Assembly (NCBI GenBank): GCA_031271045.1
Contig: JAISWO010000004.1
Coordinates: 1-64,000, forward strand
DNA length: 64,000 nt
Direction: 5' to 3'
DNA from: Tannerellaceae bacterium
Lineage (GTDB): Bacteria > Bacteroidota > Bacteroidia > Bacteroidales > Tannerellaceae
Shown: positions 53,970 to 62,667 of the stretch, in pieces
Position numbering within the stretch: position 1 is the stretch's first letter
Layout: each line of letters begins with the position of its first letter
The notes under the pieces: model-generated
What the model saw: only the letters and a program-made list of their open reading frames with translations
Told to the model about the DNA's origin: nothing
Database searches by the model: none
Position numbers and translations under genes: made by a program

Positions 53970-55280
53970 GTAGTCGACGGAGATTTCTTTGTTTTGCAGA
54001 AAGTCATACAGAGTGAGGCTTCTGATTTGATAATAATAGGACCAGAGAAGGAACATCTGGTTGATGTAATCCCGGCGGGCGGCGTCTTTGGCCGTTTGCG
54101 CATCATTGAGATTGAGAATGTCGATCTTGCCAAGTATGAACGCTTCGACGGAGGCCTTGTAACGCTGTTGCGCGATTTCATCGGTCAGGCGGGCCAGGCG
54201 AAGCTGTTCGGGCTGGTTGTTGAAGTATTGTACCCGGAGGAAAATATCCTGCTTGAAGTCCATTTGCTCCTTCTCGATTTTGGATTGAACGATGCGGCGG
54301 TTCGATTCGGCTACTTTCACCTTGCCTTTCCCTTTGCCCCAGTCGAGGACAGGAAGGCGGACGCCAACGGTCAGCAGCCGGTTGTCGGTTGGCGAAGGGC
54401 CGAGCGAGGCAAACAGTTGCAGGTTCCAGCGATCGGCCCGGGCCTGACTGACGTCCCTGGAGGCCTCAAGGATACGTTTGCGGATGTTTTGCGTAAACAC
54501 ATTCCGCTCCAGCGCCAGGGCCAGGACGGCAGGGTAAGACAAACGCGGAATGTCCTCGGTAATGAACTCCGGCTCCACCGGCTCGAGGGCCACATCCTGG
54601 TCCATGCCCAGGAAAGAGCGCAGACGGAACATCCTGTCCTCGAACGAAGCCCTGGCATCGGTAAGCGAGGCTTCGGCCCTGAGCAAAGAGGCCTGCATCT
54701 GAAGGAGGTCGACGGTCGACAGTTGTCCCTTCCGTTGCCTGGCTTCGGAGATGAGGTAGAGCCTGGCGGCATTGCTGCGGTTTTGTTCGGCCATGTCGAG
54801 GAGGATGCGTCCGAGCAGGAGGTTGAAGTAATGTTCGATCGCGGTAAGGGCGATTGCTTCCTGGTCGCCGACTAACTTCCGCTGCGCCTCCAGGTACCTG
54901 ACCGGCTCGATCCGTTGCAGCCACCTGATGCGGTTGAAGCCGAAGAGAGGCTGTTCGAGACTGAGCCTTGCCGGCAAGGTGTTCAGGCCGCTTTCCAGAG
55001 TCACCGTCGCCCCGGTCAGGGGAATCTGCTGGCGAATGGAAAGGGTGGCCTTCGTCTGTCCGTAAAGACTGCCCTCGCCCTCAAGGGTCGCTTCGGGCAG
55101 CCATTCCGTGCGGTAGGTCTTGTATTCCCAGTAGGCGGAGATGTATTCATTGCGGGCAATATCGGCGTCAACCGAGCGACGGATGCCGGTCTCTATCGCC
55201 TCCTTCAGACGAATACGGACCGTATCCTGGGCATTGGCCAGAAAGGAGAAACCCCCTAAGGCAAGCAGGTAATATCTCAT
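53958..55280 (-). CDS. TolC family outer-membrane efflux protein
   Basis: The 440-residue protein has a signal peptide (MRYYLLALGGFSFLANA) and two repeats of outer-membrane factor helices, e.g. YISAYWEYKTYRTEWLPEAT and VSQARADRWNLQLFASLGPS. It ends with a helix and DYDES, its stop codon lying within the 21-bp repeat array. It would form the outer-membrane channel for the ABC exporter encoded upstream. The frame is open to 55541, but the ATG at 55280 starts 14 bp after the permease stop and gives the signal peptide. Confidence 0.9.
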   Translation of the reverse strand: MRYYLLALGGFSFLANAQDTVRIRLKEAIETGIRRSVDADIARNEYISAYWEYKTYRTEWLPEATLEGEGSLYGQTKATLSIRQQIPLTGATVTLESGLNTLPARLSLEQPLFGFNRIRWLQRIEPVRYLEAQRKLVGDQEAIALTAIEHYFNLLLGRILLDMAEQNRSNAARLYLISEARQRKGQLSTVDLLQMQASLLRAEASLTDARASFEDRMFRLRSFLGMDQDVALEPVEPEFITEDIPRLSYPAVLALALERNVFTQNIRKRILEASRDVSQARADRWNLQLFASLGPSPTDNRLLTVGVRLPVLDWGKGKGKVKVAESNRRIVQSKIEKEQMDFKQDIFLRVQYFNNQPEQLRLARLTDEIAQQRYKASVEAFILGKIDILNLNDAQTAKDAARRDYINQMFLLWSYYYQIRSLTLYDFLQNKEISVDYDES

Positions 55281-55294
55281 CGGGCGATCTCTGT

Positions 55295-56578
55295 TTATTC
55301 GTCGTGCAAGGCGTCGGCCGGCTGCGTAGTGGAAGCCTGCCGGGCCGGATGCCATACGGCGACGATCGAGACAAGGGCCAGGAAGGAGACTGTCAGGATA
55401 AAGTTGATCGCGTACTGCTCCCTCCCGATTCCCCATTCGACCTTGTCGACGGTAGGGATGCCGAGCGAGCGGAGTGTTTCCGGATCGCCCAGGTGGAGGC
55501 AGACGACCGTGCCGGCTATCGTTGCGACGGCGAGCAAACATAAGGTTTCGGCAACGACCATCGCCTGCACCTTCCTCCTGGAGGCTCCCAGCGCAATGCG
55601 CAATGCGATCTCGCTCCTGCGGCTCTGCGTGCGAAAGCGGAAGCTCCCCAATATGCCCAGAAAGATATTGACCACCAGGAAGAGTACCACCGCATACGTG
55701 CTGTTGATCCGGTCTTTCACTCCCCAGAGGGAATCATTCTCCGTTCTCATCCCTTCGATGGAGGCAACGGAAGACAGATAGTAAGGACCTAAGAAAAGCT
55801 GTTCGCGCATGTCGCGGGTAAACCGTTCTGCGAAATCTTTGTCCGCTTCCGGTTTTACACGAACGACGATCTGATTGCCTTTGTCATCACCAACCAGACT
55901 TACGTCCTCCCGCCTGAGAGGAAGAATAACATTACTCATAGCGGGTTCAAAATAAGGGTCCCTTATTACCTCCGTTCTCCCTGTTACCTTATGCGGATTC
56001 GTTTCCCCTTCGTCACCGTGATGCAGCGTATGCACTTCCGGGACAGGAACCCAGACGGACCCGTCACGGTTGGAACCGCCGAATTGATTGTCGCCGGAGG
56101 CGCTGATCACCACATTATCCTTATCAGCATAGTCGGTCCAGTCGAAAATTTGTCCATCCACCTTCATTTTGAATACATCAAAGAATTCGGTTGACACATG
56201 CCTCTGGCGTAATCCTATATATACAGAATCGGAATTAATCCTGAAACCTCCCACCCACATCGTGCCGCCATAAGGAACCGAAGCCATGGCAAAAGCTACA
56301 TTTTCTATATCGGGATACCGCTTTACCCGCTCCATAAACGTCATGGCAAAGCCATACTTGTCCGAATCCTCCAATTCTTTTTCCGAAGGCTTCTCCCCCA
56401 TATTGATCATATACACATGATTGATGTCGTAGCCTTGCGGACCATAATAACTGCGCAGCATGGTATAAAGATAATCGCAGCAAAACCACAACACACAGAA
56501 AGTAATAACGTACTCCATCACTAACCACGCATTGAGTTTGCGTTCATTCCAGATGATTTTTAAGATATGTCGTATCAT
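55295..56578 (-). CDS. ABC transporter permease (MacB/FtsX type)
   Basis: A 427-residue protein with an N-terminal helix (VMEYVITFCVLWFCCDYLY), a large extracytoplasmic domain (about residues 45-275) and a C-terminal FtsX-like part with three membrane helices (NSTYAVVLFLVVNIFLGILG, MVVAETLCLLAVATIAGTVV, NFILTVSFLALVSIVAVWHP). SRRSEIALRIALGASRRKVQ is the characteristic cytoplasmic loop. It forms the permease with the homologous neighbour. Confidence 0.92.
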   Translation of the reverse strand: MIRHILKIIWNERKLNAWLVMEYVITFCVLWFCCDYLYTMLRSYYGPQGYDINHVYMINMGEKPSEKELEDSDKYGFAMTFMERVKRYPDIENVAFAMASVPYGGTMWVGGFRINSDSVYIGLRQRHVSTEFFDVFKMKVDGQIFDWTDYADKDNVVISASGDNQFGGSNRDGSVWVPVPEVHTLHHGDEGETNPHKVTGRTEVIRDPYFEPAMSNVILPLRREDVSLVGDDKGNQIVVRVKPEADKDFAERFTRDMREQLFLGPYYLSSVASIEGMRTENDSLWGVKDRINSTYAVVLFLVVNIFLGILGSFRFRTQSRRSEIALRIALGASRRKVQAMVVAETLCLLAVATIAGTVVCLHLGDPETLRSLGIPTVDKVEWGIGREQYAINFILTVSFLALVSIVAVWHPARQASTTQPADALHDE

Positions 56579-56595
56579 AATAATATAATGTAGTA

Positions 56596-57861
56596 TTACC
56601 GATCGTTTTGATTTAATGAATTTACAATCGTCATTCGCGATGCCTTCAAAGCAGATAACCCGGCCGAAAGCAGATTCAGCAGCAGACAGGCAACAAATAC
56701 GGCTGCAAATACCGCAGGCGATAACATAGCGCTCAACGGGATGTCGCTTCCTTCAGGTACTTTAAGCAACCAGTTCTTTAACCATGTAATGGCCACATAA
56801 GAAAGGATGAGTCCGATAAGACCTCCGACAAGGGAGGTAATCATGTTCTCGTACAGCACCTGAATAAGTATCACATACTTCTTAGCGCCGAATGCTTTGC
56901 GCACACCTATTTCGGCTATGCGCTTCCTGATTCGGGAAAGACTGAATCCCGAAAGGTTCAAGGCCGGTATGATGAGCAAGATAAGAAAGACAAAGACCGT
57001 CCGGCGATTCTTTATCCTTATCGCTTCCCTGATTTCCTGTTCGCTATTTGCCTGAAGATCCATTGTGCGCATCTTCTGGTTTTCGGGCCCTCGCAGATAC
57101 AGCGTCTTTGGATGATGGTCGATGGCATACTTTCTTTCCACATCCCTTATTTCTGCTATGATGCGGGGGAAATCTGCTTTGTCTGTTGCCATCAATAAGA
57201 CATATCCCGCCCTGAGTCCTTCTTTGCGTGAGGTATAAGGAATCCAGATGTCGCCACCGGCGTATTTGAATACGGGAGATACATCTTTCACAATACCTGT
57301 TACCCGGTAATTCGTAAACGCTATCTGTATGTTCCTGCCAAGAGCCTTTTCTCCTTTGAAAAGCTCTTTCGCCGTGCTTTCGGATAATACGGCATGGTGG
57401 ATGCCGGATTGGAACTCCTCCTCAGAAAAGCCACTCCCTTCTATAAAACCAAAAGAGAAGACCTTCCAGAAAGAGGCATCCACGTATCGCGCGGCATACA
57501 GCCCGTAATCGGATAAGCCTTCCACATTGACTGTTGTTTGCATGTTGAGGTCATCCAGCCTATTCATGAACGAAGTATATGCAGGAGTTTTAAGCGCTGA
57601 AAGATATTCCTTCACAATATCATGGGGGACTAAACCGGAGAACCAGCCTCCATCGGTTGTGTCTCTCTCAACATGATACATTATATATAAACTCCTGTCT
57701 CGGTTGATCTCAGGCGCCATACGGAAGGTTTTCACTTCTTCGGTCACGATAATTGTCATGATCATCATAATGGCTAATGCCGTCCCCAGGATGGAGATGA
57801 TGCTGATGAAGCTGTTTTGCCTGAGCATCTGTATGGCTTGCTTAAAGTATATCCGGTACAT
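56596..57861 (-). CDS. ABC transporter permease (MacB/FtsX type)
   Basis: The 421-residue paralogue of the downstream permease has an N-terminal helix (FISIISILGTALAIMMIMTI), an extracytoplasmic domain and three C-terminal helices with IRKRIAEIGVRKAFGAKKYV as conserved loop. The ATG at 57861 (MYRIYFKQAIQML) is 10 bp after the ATPase stop and fits the family start; the frame extends to 57894 without conserved residues. Confidence 0.93.
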   Translation of the reverse strand: MYRIYFKQAIQMLRQNSFISIISILGTALAIMMIMTIIVTEEVKTFRMAPEINRDRSLYIMYHVERDTTDGGWFSGLVPHDIVKEYLSALKTPAYTSFMNRLDDLNMQTTVNVEGLSDYGLYAARYVDASFWKVFSFGFIEGSGFSEEEFQSGIHHAVLSESTAKELFKGEKALGRNIQIAFTNYRVTGIVKDVSPVFKYAGGDIWIPYTSRKEGLRAGYVLLMATDKADFPRIIAEIRDVERKYAIDHHPKTLYLRGPENQKMRTMDLQANSEQEIREAIRIKNRRTVFVFLILLIIPALNLSGFSLSRIRKRIAEIGVRKAFGAKKYVILIQVLYENMITSLVGGLIGLILSYVAITWLKNWLLKVPEGSDIPLSAMLSPAVFAAVFVACLLLNLLSAGLSALKASRMTIVNSLNQNDR

Positions 57862-57871
57862 TGTGTTTGAT

Positions 57872-58540
57872 TTATTGTATCCTTCTTCCGTCAAAAAACC
57901 GTACGATACGCTGGGTTCCTCTGGCGATGTGTTCGTCGTGTGTGACCATGACGATCGTTGTTCCCTCGCGGTTGAGTTCGTGTAAGAGGCTCATGATGTC
58001 TTCTCCCATCCGGCTGTCGAGATTGCCGGTCGGTTCGTCGGCCAGGATGATCTTCGGATGTCCGATGATAGCCCTGGCAATGGCTACGCGCTGGCATTGA
58101 CCGCCTGAAAGCTGCGAAGGGAAGTGGCGCATCCGGTGCGAGAGGCCGACTTTGGCGAGGACTTCCCCGGCCTGTTCGCGCCGGCTCCTTCCGGTGGACG
58201 GACGGTATAACAAGGGCAGCTCGACGTTGTCCTGCACATTGAGGGAGTTGATCAGGTGGAAGCTCTGGAATACGAAGCCGAGCATACTGTTGCGGAACTC
58301 GGCCATCGGGCCGTCTTTCATGCGGTTGGTTTCGATACCGTTGATGCGTACTTTTCCTTCGTTGGGAAGATCAAGCAGGCCCATGATGTTGAGCATTGTG
58401 CTTTTGCCACAGCCTGAGGGACCCATGACTGAGAGGAACTCGCCTTCTTCGACTTCGAGGTTGATTTGTTCCAAAGCAACCGTTTCTACGTCTTTGGTGC
58501 GGTAGAGTTTTGTAATACCTTCTAATTGGATCATTGTCAT
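57872..58540 (-). CDS. ABC transporter ATP-binding protein (MacB/LolD type)
   Basis: A 222-residue ATPase with Walker A MGPSGCGKSTMLN near residue 40, signature LSGGQCQRVAIARAI near 145, Walker B IILADEPTGNLDSR and the H-loop VMVTHDEH. The close family is MacB/LolD, which powers extrusion of antibiotics, peptides or lipoproteins. It is 12 bp after the adaptor gene. Confidence 0.96.
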   Translation of the reverse strand: MTMIQLEGITKLYRTKDVETVALEQINLEVEEGEFLSVMGPSGCGKSTMLNIMGLLDLPNEGKVRINGIETNRMKDGPMAEFRNSMLGFVFQSFHLINSLNVQDNVELPLLYRPSTGRSRREQAGEVLAKVGLSHRMRHFPSQLSGGQCQRVAIARAIIGHPKIILADEPTGNLDSRMGEDIMSLLHELNREGTTIVMVTHDEHIARGTQRIVRFFDGRRIQ

Positions 58541-58552
58541 AATTTCCTGGAT

Positions 58553-59809
58553 TTATTGTTTTACTTGGATTGTTTCTCTGTTCTTGTAGGTATCCATACC
58601 GGAGAGGATGATCTTTTCGCCCCGGCTGAGTCCGCTGACGACTTCTATATAATCGTAGCTGCTTTCTCCTAAGCTGACTTGCCGCTTTTCGGCCCGGTTG
58701 CCGTTGAGGACCCAGATGGTATAGACGCCTTTTCCGTAGCGGACGAATTGCCTTTCGAAAGGGATGCGCAGGACGTCCTGCTTTCGTCCGTACGACACAT
58801 GGACGTCGGCTGTCAGGCCGCTGCGCAGATCCGGATGCTGCCGGGTATCGTCGGGGATGACGGTAAACTGGACGATACCGTTTTGGATCGACGGCTTGAT
58901 GTGGTGGATTGTTCCGCTGAGCTGTTCGTCGCCCGTTTCGATCAGGGCTTTCGAGCCTACGCTTAGTTTGGCGCGGTGTCCGTCGGCAACTTCGGCGTCG
59001 ACTTTGAAGCGGGTCAGGTCGGCTACGATGGCTACTTCCGAGCCTTGGGTGATGGGTGCGCCTATCTGGTTGTTGATGAATGTCAGGGTAGCCTTCCGGG
59101 GCGAAAGGATACGGGCGTCTTTTAATAAGCGGGCGTTGGCGGCCAGGGTTTTGTCGAAGATGCTCAGTTCCAGTTTCTGGATGTTCAACTCTGCTTCCGA
59201 GCTTCGTTGCTCGTTTCCGATCTTCTGGTCCAGTTGTTGGAGTTCCAGGCGGGCTTCGTTATAGGCCAGTTGTGCGCGGCGTTTACGGTCGGTGGTGCCG
59301 GCGCCGATACTGTCGAGGTAGTTCTCGCTTTCGAGGTCATTGTCCAGTTGTTGGAGTTGCATCTCTTTGATTTGTTTCTGCATGATCAGTTCGGAGAGGG
59401 TGTTGTCGAGTTTGACTTGCAGTTGGACGAGTTTGCTTTGCATGATTTGGCGCTCGTCTAACTTCTGCCGGTATTCCGTTTCGACGGAGGCCAGGTCCAG
59501 CTTGAGTAAGGGTTCACCTTCGTATACGGTATCTCCAGGGGTCTTGTAGACTTCCAGTATCCGGCTATGGATGGGAGAGACGACGATCTCTTCCGTCAGG
59601 GGAGACCATTTGCCCGAAGCGGCAATGCTGATTTCGATACTTCCCCGGTCTACTTCCGCTACGTGGATGGCGCTCAGCGAGAGGCTGTCGTTCATGAACC
59701 GGGAGACGGCGACGGAAACGATCATTACAGATGCCACGGCTATGGCGGATAGCAGAAGATGCTTCCGTATCCGTTTCCTCTTTACGCTGACTGGTATCTC
59801 TCGGTCCAT
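58553..59809 (-). CDS. HlyD/MacA-type periplasmic adaptor protein
   Basis: The 418-residue membrane-fusion protein has a single N-terminal membrane helix (HLLLSAIAVASVMIVSVAVS), a lipoyl-like half with VVSPIHSRILEVYKTPGDTV, a helical hairpin region (QLDNDLESENYLDSIGAGTT and so on) and a beta-barrel part with IPDDTRQHPDLRSGLTADVH. It joins the ABC permease to the TolC channel. It is the first gene of the export operon and has a sigma-54 promoter just upstream. Confidence 0.93.
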   Translation of the reverse strand: MDREIPVSVKRKRIRKHLLLSAIAVASVMIVSVAVSRFMNDSLSLSAIHVAEVDRGSIEISIAASGKWSPLTEEIVVSPIHSRILEVYKTPGDTVYEGEPLLKLDLASVETEYRQKLDERQIMQSKLVQLQVKLDNTLSELIMQKQIKEMQLQQLDNDLESENYLDSIGAGTTDRKRRAQLAYNEARLELQQLDQKIGNEQRSSEAELNIQKLELSIFDKTLAANARLLKDARILSPRKATLTFINNQIGAPITQGSEVAIVADLTRFKVDAEVADGHRAKLSVGSKALIETGDEQLSGTIHHIKPSIQNGIVQFTVIPDDTRQHPDLRSGLTADVHVSYGRKQDVLRIPFERQFVRYGKGVYTIWVLNGNRAEKRQVSLGESSYDYIEVVSGLSRGEKIILSGMDTYKNRETIQVKQ

Positions 59810-59852
59810 TGTTGGGTATGATGCTTTGTATGCTTATCCATAGCTTATGGCA

Positions 59853-59868
59853 GGCAATAGCTATGCCA
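59853..59868 (-). promoter_or_regulatory. Sigma-54 (-24/-12) promoter of the ABC exporter operon
   Basis: On the minus strand TGGCAT (59863-59868), five bases and TTGCC (59853-59857) match the TGGCAC-N5-TTGCW consensus with GG and GC in the right places. The start site would be near 59842, about 33 nt before the adaptor ATG. The regulator for it is probably the NtrC-type protein at 52302-53651. Imperfect dyads at about 59885-59930 and the GTCCGTAAACGGAC repeat near 59936-59949 are candidate activator sites. Confidence 0.75.
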
Positions 59869-59950
59869 AAGTCATATGGCGCTGATACACACCGCAAGAG
59901 CGTCTTAGCCTTGTGTTGCGAAGGCGGACGCTTCCGTCCGTAAACGGACA

Positions 59951-59984
59951 TTTGCCGCTTATCCGGAAATATGACGTACTTTTG
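59951..59984 (+). promoter_or_regulatory. Promoter of nspC
   Basis: TTTG (59951-59954), a 22-nt spacer and TACTTTTG (59977-59984) fit the Bacteroidetes pattern with a slightly long spacer. The start would be near 59990, leaving a very short leader before the ATG at 60003. Confidence 0.6.
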
Positions 59985-60002
59985 CCGTAAACTTATATAC
60001 AG

Positions 60003-61139
60003 ATGGACATAGATAAAATACCTTCACCCTGTTACGTGATGGAGGAACGCTTACTGCGAAGGAACCTGGCCCTGATCAAGGGCGTGAAAGAGGAGGCGGG
60101 AGTGAATATTATCCTCGCCTTTAAAGCCTTTGCACTCTGGAAGGCGTTTCCTATCATCTGCGAGTATATCCCCTGCTCGACGGCCAGCTCGCGCTACGAG
60201 GCAAGGTTGGCATACGAAGAGATGGGCAGCCGGGCGCATACCTATTCGCCGGCCTATACGGAGGAGGACTTCCCCGATATACTCCGGTACAGCAGTCATA
60301 TTACCTTCAATTCGCTTGCGCAGTTTGAGCGCTTCTACCCCCTGGTGAAGGCTTCCGGCAGGGACGTCTCCTGCGGGCTGCGTATCAACCCGGAATACTC
60401 GGAGGTAGGGACCGCCCTTTACAATCCCTGCGCCCCGGGCTCGCGGATGGGCGTAACGGCCGACCTCCTGGGGGATGCCTTGCCCGAAGGGATCGAAGGC
60501 TTGCACTTCCACACCTTGTGCGAATCTTCTTCTTACGACCTGGAAAAGACCCTGGAGGTGGTAGAAAGACGATTCCACCGTTACCTGCCTGCCGTCCGGT
60601 GGGTCAATATGGGAGGGGGGCACCTGATGACGCGCCAAGGATACGACAGGCAACACCTCGTTGGCCTCCTCCGCGCTTTCCGGGCCAGGCACCCTCACCT
60701 GGAGGTGATCCTCGAGCCCGGCAGCGCCTTTGCCTGGCAGACGGGCTTCCTGCTGACCACCGTGGTGGATTTGGTAGAAAACCAGGGCATACGGACGGCC
60801 ATCATCGACGCTTCTTTCTCCTGCCACATGCCCGATTGCCTCGAAATGCCCTACAAGCCCGTCATCCGCCACGCTACGGACGCCATAGCCGGCCGGCCAA
60901 CCTACCGCATCGGCGGCAACAGTTGCCTGAGCGGTGATTTCATGGGTGACTGGTCGTTCGACAAGCCCCTCAAGGTGGGCGACCGGCTGATCTTTGAGGA
61001 CATGATGCACTACACGATCGTCAAGACGACTTTCTTTAATGGTATTCCCCACCCTTCCATCGCCCTCTGGAACCTCGACGGCGAACTGCTCCTCTACCGT
61101 ACCTTCGGATACGAAGACTACCGGCAACGCATGAGTTAA
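60003..61139 (+). CDS. nspC: Carboxynorspermidine/carboxyspermidine decarboxylase
   Basis: The 378-residue PLP enzyme performs the last step of the alternative spermidine/norspermidine pathway. It is homologous to ornithine/diaminopimelate decarboxylase: the PLP Lys lies in ILAFKAFALWKAF near residue 41, and GLHFHTLCESS, WVNMGGGHLMT, LEPGSAF and GGNSCLSGDF are the family signatures. The carboxyspermidine dehydrogenase partner is not in the window. It starts divergently from the exporter operon. Confidence 0.95.
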   Translation: MDIDKIPSPCYVMEERLLRRNLALIKGVKEEAGVNIILAFKAFALWKAFPIICEYIPCSTASSRYEARLAYEEMGSRAHTYSPAYTEEDFPDILRYSSHITFNSLAQFERFYPLVKASGRDVSCGLRINPEYSEVGTALYNPCAPGSRMGVTADLLGDALPEGIEGLHFHTLCESSSYDLEKTLEVVERRFHRYLPAVRWVNMGGGHLMTRQGYDRQHLVGLLRAFRARHPHLEVILEPGSAFAWQTGFLLTTVVDLVENQGIRTAIIDASFSCHMPDCLEMPYKPVIRHATDAIAGRPTYRIGGNSCLSGDFMGDWSFDKPLKVGDRLIFEDMMHYTIVKTTFFNGIPHPSIALWNLDGELLLYRTFGYEDYRQRMS

Positions 61140-61161
61140 ACAACCTGTAAGCATAGACCCT

Positions 61162-61902
61162 ATGATCAGAAAATTCTTCTGGAAAGCATGGCTGAGGGTG
61201 AACCCCCTTGCCTCCGCCGCCAAGAGCGGCAAAGAATACATGGCCGAAGTATCGACCGAAGGACGGACGCTGCACAATAGCGACATCGCCCGGTTGATCG
61301 TCGACTCGGGCAGCGAGCTGGAGTACGAGACCCTGCTCGACGTCCTCAACCACGCCGACCGCCTCCGCGGCGAAAAGCTCCGCGAGGGGTACAGCGTGCA
61401 GACCCTTATCTGCCGCCTGGCGCCGCGTGTGCTCGGACCCTGGCCCCATGCCACGACGGCCTTCGACCCGGCTACGCACAAGATTACCCTCGACATTGCT
61501 CCAACGACCGGGATGCGCCTGCTGCTGGACGAAGTTGGCGTCGAAGTCCTGGGCCTCCGTCCGGAAGTTGCCCTGATCGGCTTAGTGACCGACGTGACGA
61601 CCGGCCTGTCCGACGGCACGATCACCTCCGGCGGGGCGATCACCATCGAAGGCCGCCGCCTCAAAGTCGCCCCCTCGGACGAAGCCGGCTTAGGCGTCTT
61701 CCTGACCGACGGCGTCGCCACCTACCCCCTCAAGCCCCTGGCCGTCAACTATCCCAAGAAGATCATCACCCTCCTGCCCCCGATTCCGCCGGGCTCCTAT
61801 TCGCTCTATATCCTCACCCGGTATGCCGGTAGCAAGACGCTCCTGAACAATGCCCAACGCATTGACTACCCAGGAACGCTTCATGCCGTTGCACATCAAT
61901 AG
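61162..61902 (+). CDS. HU-like domain protein with DUF4469-like C-terminus
   Basis: A 246-residue protein. The N-terminal 120 residues (NPLASAAKSGKEYMAEVSTE, LHNSDIARLIVDSGSELEYE) match the HU-like DNA-binding-domain family of Bacteroidales, and the rest (TDGVATYPLKPLAVNYPKKI, PPGSYSLYILTRYAG) looks like the beta-rich DUF4469 domain. Such proteins are common in Bacteroides and of unknown role. It is 22 bp after nspC and directly abuts a 23-bp tandem-repeat array. Confidence 0.85.
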   Translation: MIRKFFWKAWLRVNPLASAAKSGKEYMAEVSTEGRTLHNSDIARLIVDSGSELEYETLLDVLNHADRLRGEKLREGYSVQTLICRLAPRVLGPWPHATTAFDPATHKITLDIAPTTGMRLLLDEVGVEVLGLRPEVALIGLVTDVTTGLSDGTITSGGAITIEGRRLKVAPSDEAGLGVFLTDGVATYPLKPLAVNYPKKIITLLPPIPPGSYSLYILTRYAGSKTLLNNAQRIDYPGTLHAVAHQ

Positions 61903-62039
61903 GTCGTAACGTTACGATCTGGTAAGTCGTAATGCTACGATCTGTTGAGTCGTAATGCTACGATCTGGTAAGTTGTAACGCTACGACCTGATAAGTCGTA
62001 ATGCTACGATCTGATAAGTTGTAATGCTACGATCTGCTT
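61903..62039. repeat. Tandem array, 6 units of 23 bp (GTCGTAATGCTACGATCTG type)
   Basis: Units start at 61903, 61926, 61949, 61972, 61995 and 62018, an exact 23-bp period. The first holds the perfect palindrome TCGTAACGTTACGA; others have TCGTA-ATGC-TACGA or GTTGTA variants. The array begins at the base after the TAG stop of the HU-like gene and runs directly into the next array. Confidence 0.95.
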
Positions 62040-62512
62040 CAAGCCATTGGCTTCTGCTTCCGGCAGCCATTGGCTTCTGCTTTCGGCAGGCTTTGGGTTC
62101 TGCTTCCGGCAGGCTTTGGGTTCTGCTTCCGGTAGGCTTTGGGTTCTGCTTCCGGTAGGCTTTGGGTTCTGCTTCCGGCAGCCTTTGGGTTCTGCTTCCG
62201 GCAGGCTTTGGTTTCTCTTTCCGGCAGGCTTCGACTTCTCCTTCCGGTAGGCTTTGGGTTCTTCTTCCGGCAGCCTTCGGCTTCTCCTTCCAACCCCCTT
62301 TGACCTCTCCTTCCGCCCCCCTTCGACTTCTCTTTCCGGTAGGCTTTGGGGTCTGCTTCCGGTAGGCTTTGGCTTCTCCTTCCGCCCCCCTTTGACTTGT
62401 CCTTCCGGTAGGCTTTGGCTTCCCCTTCCGGCAGCCTTCGGCTTCTGCTTCCGGTAAGCTTCGGCTTGTCCTTCCGGCAACCTTCGGGTTCTCCTTCCAA
62501 CCCCCTTTCCAC
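62040..62512. repeat. Tandem array, 20 units of 23 bp (TTCTGCTTCCGGCAGGCTTTGGG type)
   Basis: TTCCGG or a variant recurs every 23 bp from 62058 to 62495, about 20 units. The commonest unit is TTCTGCTTCCGGCAGGCTTT plus GGG; some units carry CTTCCGCCCCCC or CTTCCAACCCCC instead. As 23 is not a multiple of three and the unit lacks stops on either strand, all frames are open for long stretches, which creates false coding signals. Between here and 62634 lies a purine-rich stretch with GACCAAAGGGGGCCAA twice. Confidence 0.95.
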
Positions 62513-62634
62513 AAAAGAAGGAATGTGACCGGAGGGGCAGAAACCAAAGGGGGCCAAAGGGAGAGACCAAAGGGGGCCAAGAGAAGAGACCGGAGAAGGC
62601 CGGGAGAAGGCGAGGCTTGCTGTCCTTTATTCAC

Positions 62635-62642
62635 TATATTTG
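62635..62642 (+). promoter_or_regulatory. Bacteroidetes -7 element for the chorismatase-like gene
   Basis: TATATTTG matches TAnnTTTG, 26 bp before the ATG at 62668. The -33 region has only CTTG at a short distance. Confidence 0.5.
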
Positions 62643-62667
62643 CAGGCACATTTTAAACGAACGGTAA

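Noticed and set aside
53736-54181. Open frames across the GGAACCGGTCC array (both strands)
   Set aside because: Repeat translation only (21-bp unit in frame); no independent evidence.
61981-62649. Several overlapping minus- and plus-strand open frames with 23-residue repeats
   Set aside because: They exist in several phases at once because the 23-bp unit lacks stops; no single frame is favoured.
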